A program made the position numbers and the translations under genes. Shown here piece by piece: positions 1-9,359 of a stretch of DNA of 58,348 nucleotides. How positions within the stretch are numbered: the first letter of the stretch is position 1; the number at the start of each line of letters is the position of its first letter. The notes under the pieces were generated by a model. It was not told where the DNA came from. It ran no database searches and saw only the letters and a program-made list of their open reading frames with translations. Source of the DNA: Ruminococcus sp. (GTDB lineage Bacteria; Bacillota; Clostridia; Oscillospirales; Ruminococcaceae); NCBI GenBank assembly GCA_017519145.1, contig JAFWTA010000024.1:1-58348 (forward strand), read 5' to 3'.

Positions 1-60
1 GACGCCGCCCTCGGCGTTCCGAAAAAGCATACTGTAGGGGAGGATATCATCCGCCCATTA

Positions 61-120
61 AGGGACGCCCTCACTTGCAGGGCGTCCCCTCTCAAAAAAC
101 AGTCCACCGGACTGTTTTTT
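61..120. terminator. Two adjacent intergenic hairpins
   Basis: The first hairpin has 10-bp arms at 61-70 and 80-89. The second has 12-bp arms at 94-105 and 109-120 with a 3-base loop, A6 before it and T6 after it, so it can act as an intrinsic terminator in either direction. The gene it serves lies outside the window on the left. The rest of 1-281 holds no convincing gene; a short CCAAAGG/CCTTTGG inverted repeat lies near 210-232. Confidence 0.6.
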
Positions 121-281
121 GATTCACCCCTTGCGGAGCGCGTTGTGTTATTTCGTCGCCTTAAAAGCTGAAAGCGACGACCAGTGGCGCTGCCTCTGGA
201 CTCCGCCAAAGGAACACAGTCCCTTTGGAATCCCTTACAGGCGTTCAGCAAAGTTATTATGATAAATTATGATTTACCATA

Positions 282-1055
282 TCAGTTCACTATTCTCTCA
301 ACTACCCATATGATGAAGTAATGCAGCGGATAGAAGATATAGAAGAACCATTTTGCAAATGTGGGATGCTTACCCTTTCTGCCGTTATAGAACACCGTCA
401 TGCAAAGATAAGCCGCTGTGAACATAAGCAGCATGGTAGCTATCTCCACAAGGAGAGGCACAGTTGGCACCGTACCAAGACTGAACAGATTTGCTCCGAA
501 ATAGACAACGGACAATCCGAAGAAAGCGACAGCGCGAGCCTTCGGATTTTCACGGAAGCAGTGGAGAAACAGTATATACAGTATACCGAACAGGAACCAG
601 TCCGACTGTATCGCCGCAGTTGCGCCGATACACAGCAGAACGAGACCTATCCTCTGCCAAAGCCTGAATCTGCTCTCCCACGCCATAACCGCAAGGAGAC
701 CGAAGAACAGGGTGAATATCACATTTGTATGCCACCAGCCGAAAGCCTTGTGACAGCACAGCCAGTCAAAGGGCTGAGCTATGCAGGCAAAGATAAACAG
801 CCTTTGGGCGTATTTTTTCCTGTCGTGTGTGTATTTGTAGCCGTCCGCGATAAAGAAGAACATAACAGGCGGGCAGAACAGAGATGTATAGATAAGTATC
901 AGCTCCCACAGCGGAAGCTCATAATACTTTGAGACATCTCCGTCGTATCTGTCCATAAGCACCCAGCCCACCAGATGTCCCCAGAACATGATGAAGATGG
1001 CAAGGCATTTCATCATATCGCGGTTGAATATCTTGTATTTTTTAGTCTGATCCAT
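282..1055 (-). CDS. TraX family membrane protein
   Basis: A polytopic membrane protein of 257 residues. The N-terminal segment (residues about 11-31, NRDMMKCLAIFIMFWGHL) has the layout of TraX-family proteins: a short polar lead, then a membrane helix with a polar centre. Several more hydrophobic helices follow to the C-terminus. TraX of F plasmid acetylates pilin; chromosomal Firmicute members have no settled substrate, and acetylation of a surface polymer is only a guess. The start ATG is preceded by AAAAGGCAG on the minus strand. It stands alone, with no conjugation genes next to it. Confidence 0.72.
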   Translation of the reverse strand: MDQTKKYKIFNRDMMKCLAIFIMFWGHLVGWVLMDRYDGDVSKYYELPLWELILIYTSLFCPPVMFFFIADGYKYTHDRKKYAQRLFIFACIAQPFDWLCCHKAFGWWHTNVIFTLFFGLLAVMAWESRFRLWQRIGLVLLCIGATAAIQSDWFLFGILYILFLHCFRENPKARAVAFFGLSVVYFGANLFSLGTVPTVPLLVEIATMLLMFTAAYLCMTVFYNGRKGKHPTFAKWFFYIFYPLHYFIIWVVERIVN

Positions 1056-1107
1056 TATTATTGCTGCCTTTTAGAGTATTATTCATACAGAGTGAGACTT
1101 TCTGACA

Positions 1108-2448
1108 TCAGTAGTTCTCTTTTCTGACCTCGAAGTAGCTCTGCGGATGGAAGCATACAGGGCAAACCTCTGGAGCCTCTGTACCGATGACGATATGACC
1201 GCAGTTGCGGCACTCCCACATAGTCACGCCGCTTTTTCTGAACACCTCCATAGCCTCCACATTATGGAGAAGAGCACGATAACGCTCCTCATGGTGCTTT
1301 TCGATGGCGCCGACGCCGCGGAACTGCTCTGCAAGGTCGTGGAAGCCTTCCTCATCGGCTTCTCTTGCCATTCTATCATACATATCTGTCCACTCGAAGT
1401 TCTCGCCCTCAGCTGCATGGAGGAGGTTCTCGGCAGTAGTGCCGATACCGCCCAGAGCCTTGAACCACAGCTTTGCGTGTTCCTTTTCATTTTCCGCAGT
1501 CTGGAGGAACAGGGCAGCTATCTGCTCATAGCCGTTCTTCTTGGCAACAGAAGCGTAATATGTGTACTTGTTTCTTGCCTGCGACTCACCTGCGAAAGCT
1601 TCAAGGAGATTTTTCTCGGTCTTTGTGCCTGCGTACTTATTGGCGGAAGCGCCCTCGGCAGGAGCCTCGCTTATCCTCTCGAACATATCCGCGCCGACGC
1701 CGCAGAGAGGGCACTCAAAGCCCTCGGGAAGCTCATCGCCGATATACTCATAGCCGCAGACAGTACATCTCCATATAGTCTGACCGCCCTCGGTCTTTCC
1801 AACGGGGACCATATCCGTATCGGGAGCCTTTGTCACCTTTTCAAAGTCGGAAGCGCCGTGCTTGCAGACAGGACAGACAAAGTTCTCGGGAAGCTCCTCT
1901 CCCACATACTCATAGCCGCAGATAACGCATCTCCAGACAGTCTGACCATCGGCAGTAGTACCGACAGCCTCGGGCTTGGGCTTGATATTGCTCTGATAGT
2001 ACTCATAGGTAGCGGACTGTACCTCCGAGAGGATCTCCATATCCGTTACATCCGCGATGAACATGGTATGTGTTCCAAGGTCGAGGGTCTGACAGACCTT
2101 ACCCGAGATATAGGCATTCGTGCCCTTTGTTATGATGAAGCTGCCGTTCTCGGCTCTTTTGCAGTCGTTGAAGTCCGCAAACTTGTCCACATCTCTGCCC
2201 GACCGGAAGCCGAAGTACCTGAACAGCTCAAAATCCGCGTCAGTGCTTATTACGGAAGCAGTGAATGAACCCGCATCCATTATCATATCGTGGGTGAAGT
2301 TGGTCTTGGCAACAGTAAGACTTACTCTGTTGGGAGCCGAAGTCACCTGAGCAAGGGTATTGGTTATACATCCGTTATCTTTTCCGTTTCTGTTAGCTGT
2401 CACGACGAAAAGTCCGTAGCTTATTTTATACATAGCCTTTTTGTCCAT
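1108..2448 (-). CDS. Flavin reductase-rubredoxin-rubrerythrin fusion
   Basis: A 446-residue redox protein with five modules. Residues about 1-150 form a flavin reductase-like FMN domain. Two rubredoxin domains follow, with CxxC pairs at about 174/177 with 192/195 and 228/231 with 246/249. A ferritin-like rubrerythrin di-iron domain spans about 274-405 ([17 protein letters not shown], then EKEHAKLWF), and a last rubredoxin-like CxxC pair lies at 413/416 and 429/432. By family knowledge it should pass electrons from NAD(P)H through FMN and rubredoxin to the di-iron site to reduce peroxide or oxygen. The start was chosen at 2448 because GGAGG precedes that ATG; the open frame extends further upstream without a ribosome site. 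Confidence 0.88.
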   Translation of the reverse strand: MDKKAMYKISYGLFVVTANRNGKDNGCITNTLAQVTSAPNRVSLTVAKTNFTHDMIMDAGSFTASVISTDADFELFRYFGFRSGRDVDKFADFNDCKRAENGSFIITKGTNAYISGKVCQTLDLGTHTMFIADVTDMEILSEVQSATYEYYQSNIKPKPEAVGTTADGQTVWRCVICGYEYVGEELPENFVCPVCKHGASDFEKVTKAPDTDMVPVGKTEGGQTIWRCTVCGYEYIGDELPEGFECPLCGVGADMFERISEAPAEGASANKYAGTKTEKNLLEAFAGESQARNKYTYYASVAKKNGYEQIAALFLQTAENEKEHAKLWFKALGGIGTTAENLLHAAEGENFEWTDMYDRMAREADEEGFHDLAEQFRGVGAIEKHHEERYRALLHNVEAMEVFRKSGVTMWECRNCGHIVIGTEAPEVCPVCFHPQSYFEVRKENY

Positions 2449-2500
2449 AGTTGATACCTCCGTTTTAACGATAATATAGCCGAAGCCGGCCCATATACTG

Positions 2501-2529
2501 ATTTTACCAAAAAGTCTCTGCCAAATCAA
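2501..2529 (-). promoter_or_regulatory. Promoter of the rubrerythrin fusion
   Basis: On the minus strand the -35 TTGATT (2524-2529) and -10 TAAAAT (2501-2506) are 17 bp apart. They sit between the upstream terminator and the gene start at 2448. Confidence 0.6.
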
Positions 2530-2560
2530 GTATATTTTATTAATATTCTTCAATCGGCAT

Positions 2561-2596
2561 AAAAAAGGACGGTATCTCTCACCGAGAGCACCGTCC
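2561..2596 (-). terminator. Intrinsic terminator after the DUF3592 pair
   Basis: On the minus strand, GGACGGT at 2590-2596 pairs with ACCGTCC at 2567-2573, an inner CTCT/AGAG pair adds to the stem, and six T residues follow. This ends the operon of the two DUF3592-like genes. Confidence 0.85.
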
Positions 2597-2624
2597 ATAT
2601 CCGATATTGTCACAAGATCTGTTA

Positions 2625-3041
2625 TCAGCCGCCAAAGGTAGAAAGCAGACCGAGCACAAATCCGACGACTGCAAATAACAAGATCAGGATCCCCGGAAGT
2701 AAGACCTTCTTGATCGAATATCTGACTCCCAGAGCCTTTGTAGGGTCATTGGGGTCTATCCTGAGCTCAACGACATCACCTATCTGAAAATGCCTGATTG
2801 GAAGATCGGATATCTCCACCGCATTGTAAATATGATCATTCAGATCAAACTGATAAACAGGCACCAGCACCCTGTTAGGCACACCGTTTGCGGTCACTAT
2901 ATTCTTTTCAATATAATCCTTTACCTGAGCCCTGATGACAGCACTGCACTGCCTGTACATTCCGTTAAGTCTTATCTGCATGATCCCCAGACGCGCCATA
3001 TAAGCTCCGATAGCAGCAAAAAGCGCACAAATTATGATCAT
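2625..3041 (-). CDS. DUF3592-like membrane protein (copy 2)
   Basis: A 138-residue protein with an N-terminal membrane helix (about 2-22), a soluble beta-rich middle (about 35-105) and a C-terminal helix (about 112-133). The middle holds the DUF3592-type pattern: a VPVYQF strand, then [16 protein letters not shown]. Function is unknown. It is a diverged paralogue of the gene directly upstream, with the same layout and matching IR(V/I)-PND/PHD-type turns. GGGGGA precedes the ATG. Gap to its neighbour is 30 bp, so the two are probably co-transcribed. Confidence 0.65.
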   Translation of the reverse strand: MIIICALFAAIGAYMARLGIMQIRLNGMYRQCSAVIRAQVKDYIEKNIVTANGVPNRVLVPVYQFDLNDHIYNAVEISDLPIRHFQIGDVVELRIDPNDPTKALGVRYSIKKVLLPGILILLFAVVGFVLGLLSTFGG

Positions 3042-3071
3042 GATACATTCCCCCTTAAAGTAGATTTTCCC

Positions 3072-3494
3072 TTATGCCATCAAGATAAGTGCTATTATCA
3101 GCAACACTGCCCCGCAGGCAATACAAGCGCCCCCCAAAGACATCATAGGTTTTTTCTGGCTGTAGGGCACCATTATATCATGAGGATCATGAGGATTTAC
3201 GCGGATCCTTATCCTCTGTCCCACAGAACAGGGCTGAGTGCAATACGAAACATTCCTGTTATCCTCGGCATAATGTTCTATCCCCCTGATCCTGAAGCGG
3301 TAAACAGGAGTATAGATAAAGCTGGGACGATTGTGTTTGCGCGGCTGTCCCTTAGTGACAATTATATCAACAACTTCCGCCTCCACCTCTTCACAGCATC
3401 TGGCATAAGAATTTTTGTACCTGAAGATAATAAGAAGTCCGGTAAGAATACTGATCACACAAAAAAATATCAACATTCCCATCCTGCTCACCAA
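3072..3494 (-). CDS. DUF3592-like membrane protein (copy 1)
   Basis: A protein of up to 140 residues with one N-terminal helix, a soluble middle and a C-terminal helix, like its downstream paralogue. The shared core reads TPVYRFRIRG, then GQRIRIRVNPHDPHDI. The start is uncertain: the open frame begins with TTG at 3494, and ATG codons at 3482 or 3476 are alternatives. A good GGGGGA site lies further upstream but leads into an 18-codon ORF whose TGA falls just before the ATG at 3482, so translation may be coupled. Function unknown. Confidence 0.6.
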   Translation of the reverse strand: MVSRMGMLIFFCVISILTGLLIIFRYKNSYARCCEEVEAEVVDIIVTKGQPRKHNRPSFIYTPVYRFRIRGIEHYAEDNRNVSYCTQPCSVGQRIRIRVNPHDPHDIMVPYSQKKPMMSLGGACIACGAVLLIIALILMA

Positions 3495-3641
3495 ACTAAT
3501 CGGCCATCAATGCCATCACAACAACAGCTAATGAAAAATCCCATTATCATTCCCCCTTATTTTATTGGATTATACCACATCCCCCCCAAAAAGTCAATAT
3601 TCTGAACTATACGGAACGAATGCTTTTTTTGAGATAAACTC

Positions 3642-3670
3642 TTGCAATTTGTGCGGGATGGTGCTATAAT
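3642..3670 (+). promoter_or_regulatory. Promoter of the thiamine operon
   Basis: TTGCAA at 3642-3647 and a perfect TATAAT at 3665-3670, 17 bp apart, about 10 bp upstream of the TPP aptamer. Confidence 0.8.
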
Positions 3671-3679
3671 GTAAAAAAA

Positions 3680-3755
3680 GGGAGCTTGTGAACAGGCTGA
3701 GAGGGAGTTGTAAACTCCGACCTTACCTGATTTGGATAATGCCAACGGAGGGAAA
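3680..3755 (+). ncRNA. TPP riboswitch (THI box)
   Basis: The aptamer carries both hallmark blocks: CTGAGAGG near 3697-3704, and ACCTGATTTGGATAATGCC at about 3724-3742, followed by AACGGAGGGA. A short variable hairpin (GGAGTTG/AACTCC type) separates them. It lies between a strong promoter and an intrinsic terminator ahead of thiD, cytX and thiC, which fits transcriptional shut-off when thiamine pyrophosphate is bound. Confidence 0.97.
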
Positions 3756-3770
3756 TACTTTTGCATTAAA

Positions 3771-3802
3771 GGTGTGTCTCTTTGCGGGCACGCCCTTTTT
3801 TA
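3771..3802 (+). terminator. Riboswitch expression-platform terminator
   Basis: GGTGTGTC (3771-3778) pairs with GGCACGCC (3787-3794), allowing G-T pairs, and is followed by a T run. It lies about 15 bases after the TPP aptamer and about 110 bases before thiD, so it is the likely off-state hairpin. Confidence 0.8.
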
Positions 3803-3910
3803 TTTTCAGCAGCATCATGCTGCGCGGGACACCGGGGGCACCACCTTGTCTCGCTATACAAAATTAATGCTGGGGAGAGATCCCGAAATTACCGAAAAGG
3901 AGAAATGTAC

Positions 3911-4717
3911 ATGAAAACAGCATTAACGATCGCAGGAAGCGACTCCTGCGGAGGCGCCGGCATTCAGGCGGACATTAAAACAATGACCATGAATGGTGTT
4001 TATGCTATGAGCGCGATAACCGCTCTCACAGCCCAGAACACGACCGGCGTAACAGGTATTATGGAGGTAACGCCTGAATTTCTATCCATGCAGCTCGACG
4101 CTGTGTTTACGGACATACGTCCCGACGCAGTAAAGACAGGCATGGTATCCTCCGAAAAGCTCATCCGCACCATAGCTGCAAAGCTCCGCGAATACAAGGC
4201 GGAGAACATAGTTGTAGACCCCGTAATGGTGGCTACCAGCGGCTCAAGGCTCATTGCCGAGGAGGCAGTGGAAACTCTGAGATCGGAGCTTCTTCCCATT
4301 GCCGCTGTGGTAACGCCCAACATTCCAGAGGCGGAGATCCTTGCGGACATGAAAATATCCTCACAGGAGGATATGGTAAAAGCCGCCGAGGTCATCGGCA
4401 GCAGATACGGCTGTGCGGTACTCTGCAAGGGCGGTCACAGTCTCAGTGACGCCAACGACCTGCTCTATAACGGCGGAAAGGCCACATGGTTCAACGGAAA
4501 AAGAATAGACAATCCCAACACCCACGGCACAGGCTGCACTCTTTCCAGCGCCATAGCCTCAAATCTGGCTAAGGGCTTCGGTCTTGAGGAGTCTGTGGAG
4601 AGGGCAAAGGAATACATATCGGGAGCTCTGGCTGCGATGCTGGATCTCGGTAAGGGCAGCGGTCCCATGGCTCACGCTTTTGCTCTTTCGGGCAGATTTG
4701 CTCAGGAGGCTGAGTAA
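3911..4717 (+). CDS. thiD: Hydroxymethylpyrimidine (phosphate) kinase
   Basis: ThiD phosphorylates hydroxymethylpyrimidine (HMP) and HMP phosphate to HMP pyrophosphate for thiamine synthesis in the cytoplasm. The 268-residue ribokinase-fold protein opens with TIAGSDSCGGAGIQADIKT (residues about 6-24), the HMP-binding signature, and has the anion-hole/active-site block HGTGCTLSSAIA around residues 206-217. The start at 3911 has AAAGGAG 8 bp upstream; an ATG at 3905 is too close to that site. Its stop overlaps the cytX ATG by one base. The TPP riboswitch upstream should control it. Confidence 0.95.
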   Translation: MKTALTIAGSDSCGGAGIQADIKTMTMNGVYAMSAITALTAQNTTGVTGIMEVTPEFLSMQLDAVFTDIRPDAVKTGMVSSEKLIRTIAAKLREYKAENIVVDPVMVATSGSRLIAEEAVETLRSELLPIAAVVTPNIPEAEILADMKISSQEDMVKAAEVIGSRYGCAVLCKGGHSLSDANDLLYNGGKATWFNGKRIDNPNTHGTGCTLSSAIASNLAKGFGLEESVERAKEYISGALAAMLDLGKGSGPMAHAFALSGRFAQEAE

Positions 4718-5886
4718 TGGAGAAAAAGCGCACCTCGATCTACGAAAACGGACTCATCTGGTTCGGCGCGGGAGTCTCCATTGCCGAGATAATCACGGGA
4801 ACATATTTTGCTCCCCTCGGCTTCGGAAAGGGACTTCTTGCCGTCATCATCGGTCATATCATCGGCTGCACCATGCTGTTCCTTGCGGGACTGATTGGCG
4901 GCAGAACGCGCAAAAGCGCTATGGAGACCGTAAAGATGAGCTTCGGAAGCAAGGGCGGCATCTTCTTCTCTGCCCTTAACGTGCTCCAGCTTGTGGGCTG
5001 GACAGCCATAATGATATATGACGGCGCTCTTGCTGCAAACGGCATTTTCAGCGCAGGACGCTGGGTATGGTGTCTGGTCATAGGCGGACTTATCATACTC
5101 TGGATACTCATAGGCATAAAAAATCTGGGGAAGGTAAATACAGTCGCCATGGCTGCACTTTTCGTGCTCACGCTCATACTCTGCAAGATAATATTCTTCG
5201 ACGGCAGCGAGCTCCCCATCTCAGAGGAGAGCATGAGCTTCGGCGCAGCTGTGGAGCTCTCCGTGGCTATGCCCCTTTCATGGCTGCCCCTTATCAGCGA
5301 CTACACCAGAGAGGCTGAAAAGCCTGTGGCTGCCACAGCTGTCAGTGCTGTGGTCTACGGCATCATAAGCTGCTGGATGTACGCTATCGGCATGGGAGCC
5401 GCTATCTTCACAGGCGAATATGATATCGCTCAGATAATGGTGAAGGCAAGCCTCGGCATTGCAGGTCTGCTCATCGTGGTATTCTCAACAGTTACAACTA
5501 CATTCCTTGATGCCTATTCCGCAGGTATCTCGGGAGAGTCCATCTTCGCAAAGCTCAGGGGCAAGTGGATAGCTGTTGCTGCTGCGGTTATCGGTACCGC
5601 AGGGGCTATTATCTTCCCTATGGACGATATCACGGACTTTCTCTATCTTATCGGCTCGGTCTTCGCACCTATGATAGCCGTTCAGATAGCAGACCATTTC
5701 ATACTGAAAAAGGACAGCTCGGACAAGAGCTTCGACATAATAAGCTGTATCGTGTGGGTGCTGGGATTTGCGCTTTACAGGGTACTTATGAGGGTGGATA
5801 TCCCCGTGGGAAACACTCTGCCCGATATGGCGGCAACTGTTATAATGTGCGTTGCCGCAAAGAAGATATTTGCTGAAAAACAATAA
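4717..5886 (+). CDS. cytX: Hydroxymethylpyrimidine transporter CytX
   Basis: A 389-residue membrane protein of the NCS1 (cytosine/purine/allantoin permease) family with about 12 helices. The N-terminus (IWFGAGVSIAEIITGTYFAP) matches the family's first-helix pattern. CytX members sit in TPP-regulated operons and are assigned HMP uptake, which agrees with its place directly after thiD and under the same riboswitch. Translation is probably coupled through the one-base TAATG overlap with thiD. Confidence 0.9.
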   Translation: MEKKRTSIYENGLIWFGAGVSIAEIITGTYFAPLGFGKGLLAVIIGHIIGCTMLFLAGLIGGRTRKSAMETVKMSFGSKGGIFFSALNVLQLVGWTAIMIYDGALAANGIFSAGRWVWCLVIGGLIILWILIGIKNLGKVNTVAMAALFVLTLILCKIIFFDGSELPISEESMSFGAAVELSVAMPLSWLPLISDYTREAEKPVAATAVSAVVYGIISCWMYAIGMGAAIFTGEYDIAQIMVKASLGIAGLLIVVFSTVTTTFLDAYSAGISGESIFAKLRGKWIAVAAAVIGTAGAIIFPMDDITDFLYLIGSVFAPMIAVQIADHFILKKDSSDKSFDIISCIVWVLGFALYRVLMRVDIPVGNTLPDMAATVIMCVAAKKIFAEKQ

Positions 5887-5891
5887 CGGGA

Positions 5892-5937
5892 AGCCGGGAG
5901 ACAGGAGCATGACCTGCTCCCCTGACGGCTCCCGGCT
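5892..5937 (+). promoter_or_regulatory. Two-tier hairpin between cytX and thiC
   Basis: Outer arms AGCCGGGAG (5892-5900) and CTCCCGGCT (5929-5937) are perfect over 9 bp; an inner GGAGCA/TGCTCC stem (5904-5909, 5915-5920) lies within. No T run follows, so it is not a clear terminator. It may set message stability or partial read-through between the two genes. Confidence 0.55.
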
Positions 5938-5961
5938 CCATAATATATGGAGGAAATAAAA

Positions 5962-7275
5962 ATGAGAAATTACAGCACACAGATGGAAGCGGCTAAGAAG
6001 GGCATTATAACTCCCGAAATGGAAACAGTCGCAAAGAAGGAATACATCAGCGCAGAGGAGCTCCGTGAGCTTGTGGCAAAGGGCGAGGTCTGCATCCCGT
6101 GTAATATCAACCACAAGTCCATCTCTCCCGAGGGCATCGGTACAAGGATGCGCACCAAGATAAACGTAAACCTCGGTATCTCAGGCGATGCCAAGGACTA
6201 CGATGTGGAGATGGAAAAGGTGGATATGGCTCTGAAATTCGGAGCCGAGGCTATCATGGACCTCTCAAACTACGGCAAGACCAATACATTCCGCACCGCT
6301 CTCATTGAAAAGGCGCCTGCTATGATAGGCACCGTTCCCATGTATGACGCTATCGGCTACCTCGAAAAGGACCTCCTTGAGATAACCGCCGAGGACTTCC
6401 TGAGAGTTGTCCGCGCTCATGCCGAGGAGGGCGTTGACTTCATGACCATCCACGCAGGCATCAACCGCCGCGCTGTTGAAGCCTTCCGCAGAGACAAGCG
6501 CAAAATGAACATCGTTTCAAGAGGCGGCTCGCTGCTGTTCGCTTGGATGATGATGACAGGAAATGAGAACCCATTCTATGAGCATTACGACGAAGTCCTC
6601 GATATCCTCCGCGAGTTCGACTGCACCATCTCCCTCGGAGATGCACTCCGTCCCGGATGTATCGACGACGCTACCGACGCAGGTCAGATATCCGAGCTCA
6701 TCGAACTGGGAGCTCTTACCGAAAGAGCATGGGCTAAGGACGTTCAGGTAATGGTAGAGGGTCCCGGTCATATGGCTATGAACGAGATCGCTGCAAATAT
6801 GAAGCTCCAGAAGCGTATCTGCCATAACGCTCCATTCTATGTCCTCGGACCTCTGGTAACGGATATTTTCCCGGGATATGACCACATAACCTCCGCTATC
6901 GGCGGCGCTATCGCTGCTGCAAGCGGTGCTGACTTCCTCTGCTATGTGACCCCCGCAGAGCACCTCCGACTCCCTGATACAAACGACGTAAAGGAGGGCA
7001 TCATCGCAAGCCGCATTGCTGCTCATGCTGCGGATATAGCAAAGGGTATCCCCCACGCAACGGACCGCGACAACGCTATGGCTGAGGCGCGGCATGAGGT
7101 GGACTGGGACAAGATGTTCGAGATAGCCGTTGACGGCGAAAAGGCAAGAGCCTACTTCGAGAGCACTCCCCCTGCTGACAGGCATACCTGCTCAATGTGC
7201 GGCAAGATGTGCGCAGTCAGAACTACAAATATGATACTCAACGGCGAAAAAGTTGAGTTCTGTTCGGAAAAGTAA
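5962..7275 (+). CDS. thiC: Phosphomethylpyrimidine synthase ThiC
   Basis: ThiC is the radical-SAM enzyme that rearranges aminoimidazole ribotide into HMP phosphate. The 437-residue product holds the core family blocks ([63 protein letters not shown]). The C-terminal cluster motif reads CSMCGKMC, that is C-x2-C-x3-C, one residue shorter than the textbook C-x2-C-x4-C. It lacks the long N-terminal domain of proteobacterial ThiC. The start at 5962 has GGAGG upstream. It is the last gene of the TPP-controlled operon; no thiE, thiM or thiG lies in this window. Confidence 0.96.
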   Translation: MRNYSTQMEAAKKGIITPEMETVAKKEYISAEELRELVAKGEVCIPCNINHKSISPEGIGTRMRTKINVNLGISGDAKDYDVEMEKVDMALKFGAEAIMDLSNYGKTNTFRTALIEKAPAMIGTVPMYDAIGYLEKDLLEITAEDFLRVVRAHAEEGVDFMTIHAGINRRAVEAFRRDKRKMNIVSRGGSLLFAWMMMTGNENPFYEHYDEVLDILREFDCTISLGDALRPGCIDDATDAGQISELIELGALTERAWAKDVQVMVEGPGHMAMNEIAANMKLQKRICHNAPFYVLGPLVTDIFPGYDHITSAIGGAIAAASGADFLCYVTPAEHLRLPDTNDVKEGIIASRIAAHAADIAKGIPHATDRDNAMAEARHEVDWDKMFEIAVDGEKARAYFESTPPADRHTCSMCGKMCAVRTTNMILNGEKVEFCSEK

Positions 7276-7304
7276 GATCTTTCCGCTCAATAATGTTAAA
7301 GCTG

Positions 7305-7333
7305 CCGGGTCTGTTCCAGACCCGGTATTTTTT
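7305..7333 (+). terminator. Intrinsic terminator after thiC
   Basis: CCGGGTCT (7305-7312) and AGACCCGG (7318-7325) form an 8-bp stem with a 5-base loop, followed by TATTTTTTT. It ends the thiamine operon. The following stretch to 7651 holds no convincing gene. Confidence 0.9.
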
Positions 7334-7651
7334 TCGCAGAGGCAGCTGCTCCCCTGCATATGAACCGAAACGCTCCGGGTAAAGTCGGACTTCCCTCCGC
7401 AATTTATGAAGTCCGTTTATCACCCCTTTCATAAGTGGAACAAAAACGCTTTGTTTTCAACGGAAAACCGTTGTATATCCGAAAAGTTTTTCGCAACTTC
7501 GTATACCTGCACAATGAGAAGTTTGTTTATTTGTATGTTTTGCATATGTGCGCAGCATAAACAGGAGGCGTTCTTTCGTGCTGTTAGAGGCTTCACGTTA
7601 TGCACTAAGCACTGATAACTAATTGCTTATTACTGTTTTTCTCCGCGCATC

Positions 7652-7680
7652 TTGATATTTCTCTTATTATATGTTATAAT
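7652..7680 (+). promoter_or_regulatory. Promoter of the FAD oxidoreductase operon
   Basis: TTGATA (7652-7657) and TATAAT (7675-7680) with 17-bp spacing, about 120 bp before the gene at 7800. Confidence 0.75.
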
Positions 7681-7799
7681 GTAATGTATGGCTGAAAAAC
7701 AAAGCCGTTTTTACACCGAATATGAGAGTTTTTGACGCTGAAAACGTCTGAATAATGTAAAGTCTTCGGGAGCACTTCGCTCCAAGAAAGGGCAGTAAA

Positions 7800-9359
7800 A
7801 TGAAAAAAGTCATTATCATCGGCGCCGGTCCTGCCGGTCTTACCGCTGCATACGAGCTTCTGAAGGACGGCTCGGGAGAATATGAAGTCACCGTCCTCGA
7901 GGAGACAGATGCCATTGGCGGCATCTCCAAGACCGTCAACTACAAGGGAAACCGTATGGACATGGGCGGTCACCGATTTTTCTCAAAAATACCCGAGGTC
8001 AATCAGTGGTGGAGCAATATGCTGCCCCTTCAGGGTGTTCCCTCATCCGACGACAGGTTCCTGAAAAGAAAGGTAAGTGTGGAGAAAGGCGGCCCCGACC
8101 CTCAGAAGACCGACCGCGTAATGCTGAAAAGACACAGGGTCTCCCGTATACTTTTCAATGACAAGTTCTACGATTACCCCGTTTCACTGAAGCCGGAGAC
8201 CATAAAGAATTTCGGTTTCTTCACCACCATGAAGGTTGGAATTAGCTATCTCAGGGCGGCTGTTCACAAGCGCCCCGAGACAAATCTTGAGAACTTCTAT
8301 ATCAACTGCTTCGGCAAAGAGCTCTACTCCATGTTCTTCGAGTACTACACAGAAAACCTCTGGGGCAGACACCCCAGCGAGATAGACGCTTCGTGGGGCG
8401 CTCAGCGTACAAAAGGTCTTTCCATCGTGGGTATCATCAAGGACTTCTTCGGCAAGGTGTTCAAGATAAAGAACCGCAAGGTGAATACCTCCCTTATCGA
8501 GGAATTCAAGTACCCTAAGCTGGGTCCCGGTCAGCTCTGGGAGGTAACTGCCGATGAGGTGAAAAAGCTGGGCGGCACTATCATCATGAATGCTTCCGTA
8601 AAAAAGCTTCATAAGAACGAAAACAACGCTCTCACAGGCGTTACCTATATAAAGGACGGCAAGGAAGTCCTCCTCAGCGGCGACTGCATTATCTCATCAA
8701 TGCCTGTCAAGGACCTTGTGGCAGGCATGAACGACGTCCCCGATGAGGCTGCAAGGATAGCCGCAGGTCTCCCATACCGCGATTACATGACCCTCGGCGT
8801 TCTCGTTCCCAAGCTGAAGCTGAAGAACAAGACCACCATGCGTACCGTGGGCAATATCGTCCCCGACTGCTGGGTCTATGTTCAGGACAGACGCGTAAAG
8901 ATGGGTCGCTTCCAGATATATAACAACTGGTCCCCATACATGGTAAAGGACTTAAGTCACACAGTATGGGTTGGTCTGGAGTACTTCGTCAGTGAGGGTG
9001 ACAAGTTCTGGAACATGACCGAGAAACAGTTCTCAGACTTCTGCGTGAAGGAAATGGTGAAGCTCGGTCTCATCGACAGCGCAGATCAGGTCATTGACAC
9101 ACATATGGAAAAGGTCAAAAAAGCTTACCCTGCTTACTTCGACACATATGAGGAGATGGACAAGCTCATCGATTACCTCGATACTATCCCCAACCTCTAC
9201 TGCGTCGGCAGAAACGGTCAGCACAGATATAATAACATCGACCACTCCATGGTGACTTCCTTTGAGGCTGTAAAGGCTATCAGGAGCGGAAGCACCGACA
9301 AGTCCGCTATCTGGAACGTCAATACCGAAAAGGAATACCACGAGGAGAAACAGAAGTAA
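7800..9359 (+). CDS. FAD-dependent oxidoreductase, UDP-galactopyranose mutase/amine oxidase-like
   Basis: A 519-residue flavoprotein. The dinucleotide-binding motif [14 protein letters not shown] lies at residues about 8-21, with the second FAD-contact block GGHRFFSK at about 57-64. The overall shape is that of the NAD(P)/FAD oxidoreductases grouped with UDP-galactopyranose mutase and protoporphyrinogen oxidase; it is longer than classical mutases. The substrate cannot be read from sequence. Its neighbours (a GtrA flippase-like protein joined by a one-base overlap, then a large membrane protein) point to lipid-linked sugar or surface glycan metabolism. The ribosome site is AAAGGGCAG. Confidence 0.75.
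   Translation: MKKVIIIGAGPAGLTAAYELLKDGSGEYEVTVLEETDAIGGISKTVNYKGNRMDMGGHRFFSKIPEVNQWWSNMLPLQGVPSSDDRFLKRKVSVEKGGPDPQKTDRVMLKRHRVSRILFNDKFYDYPVSLKPETIKNFGFFTTMKVGISYLRAAVHKRPETNLENFYINCFGKELYSMFFEYYTENLWGRHPSEIDASWGAQRTKGLSIVGIIKDFFGKVFKIKNRKVNTSLIEEFKYPKLGPGQLWEVTADEVKKLGGTIIMNASVKKLHKNENNALTGVTYIKDGKEVLLSGDCIISSMPVKDLVAGMNDVPDEAARIAAGLPYRDYMTLGVLVPKLKLKNKTTMRTVGNIVPDCWVYVQDRRVKMGRFQIYNNWSPYMVKDLSHTVWVGLEYFVSEGDKFWNMTEKQFSDFCVKEMVKLGLIDSADQVIDTHMEKVKKAYPAYFDTYEEMDKLIDYLDTIPNLYCVGRNGQHRYNNIDHSMVTSFEAVKAIRSGSTDKSAIWNVNTEKEYHEEKQK

Noticed and set aside
1147-2268. Long plus-strand ORF (373 codons) opposite the rubrerythrin fusion
   Set aside because: It is antisense to a gene with full domain support and has no family resemblance; it arises from codon bias.
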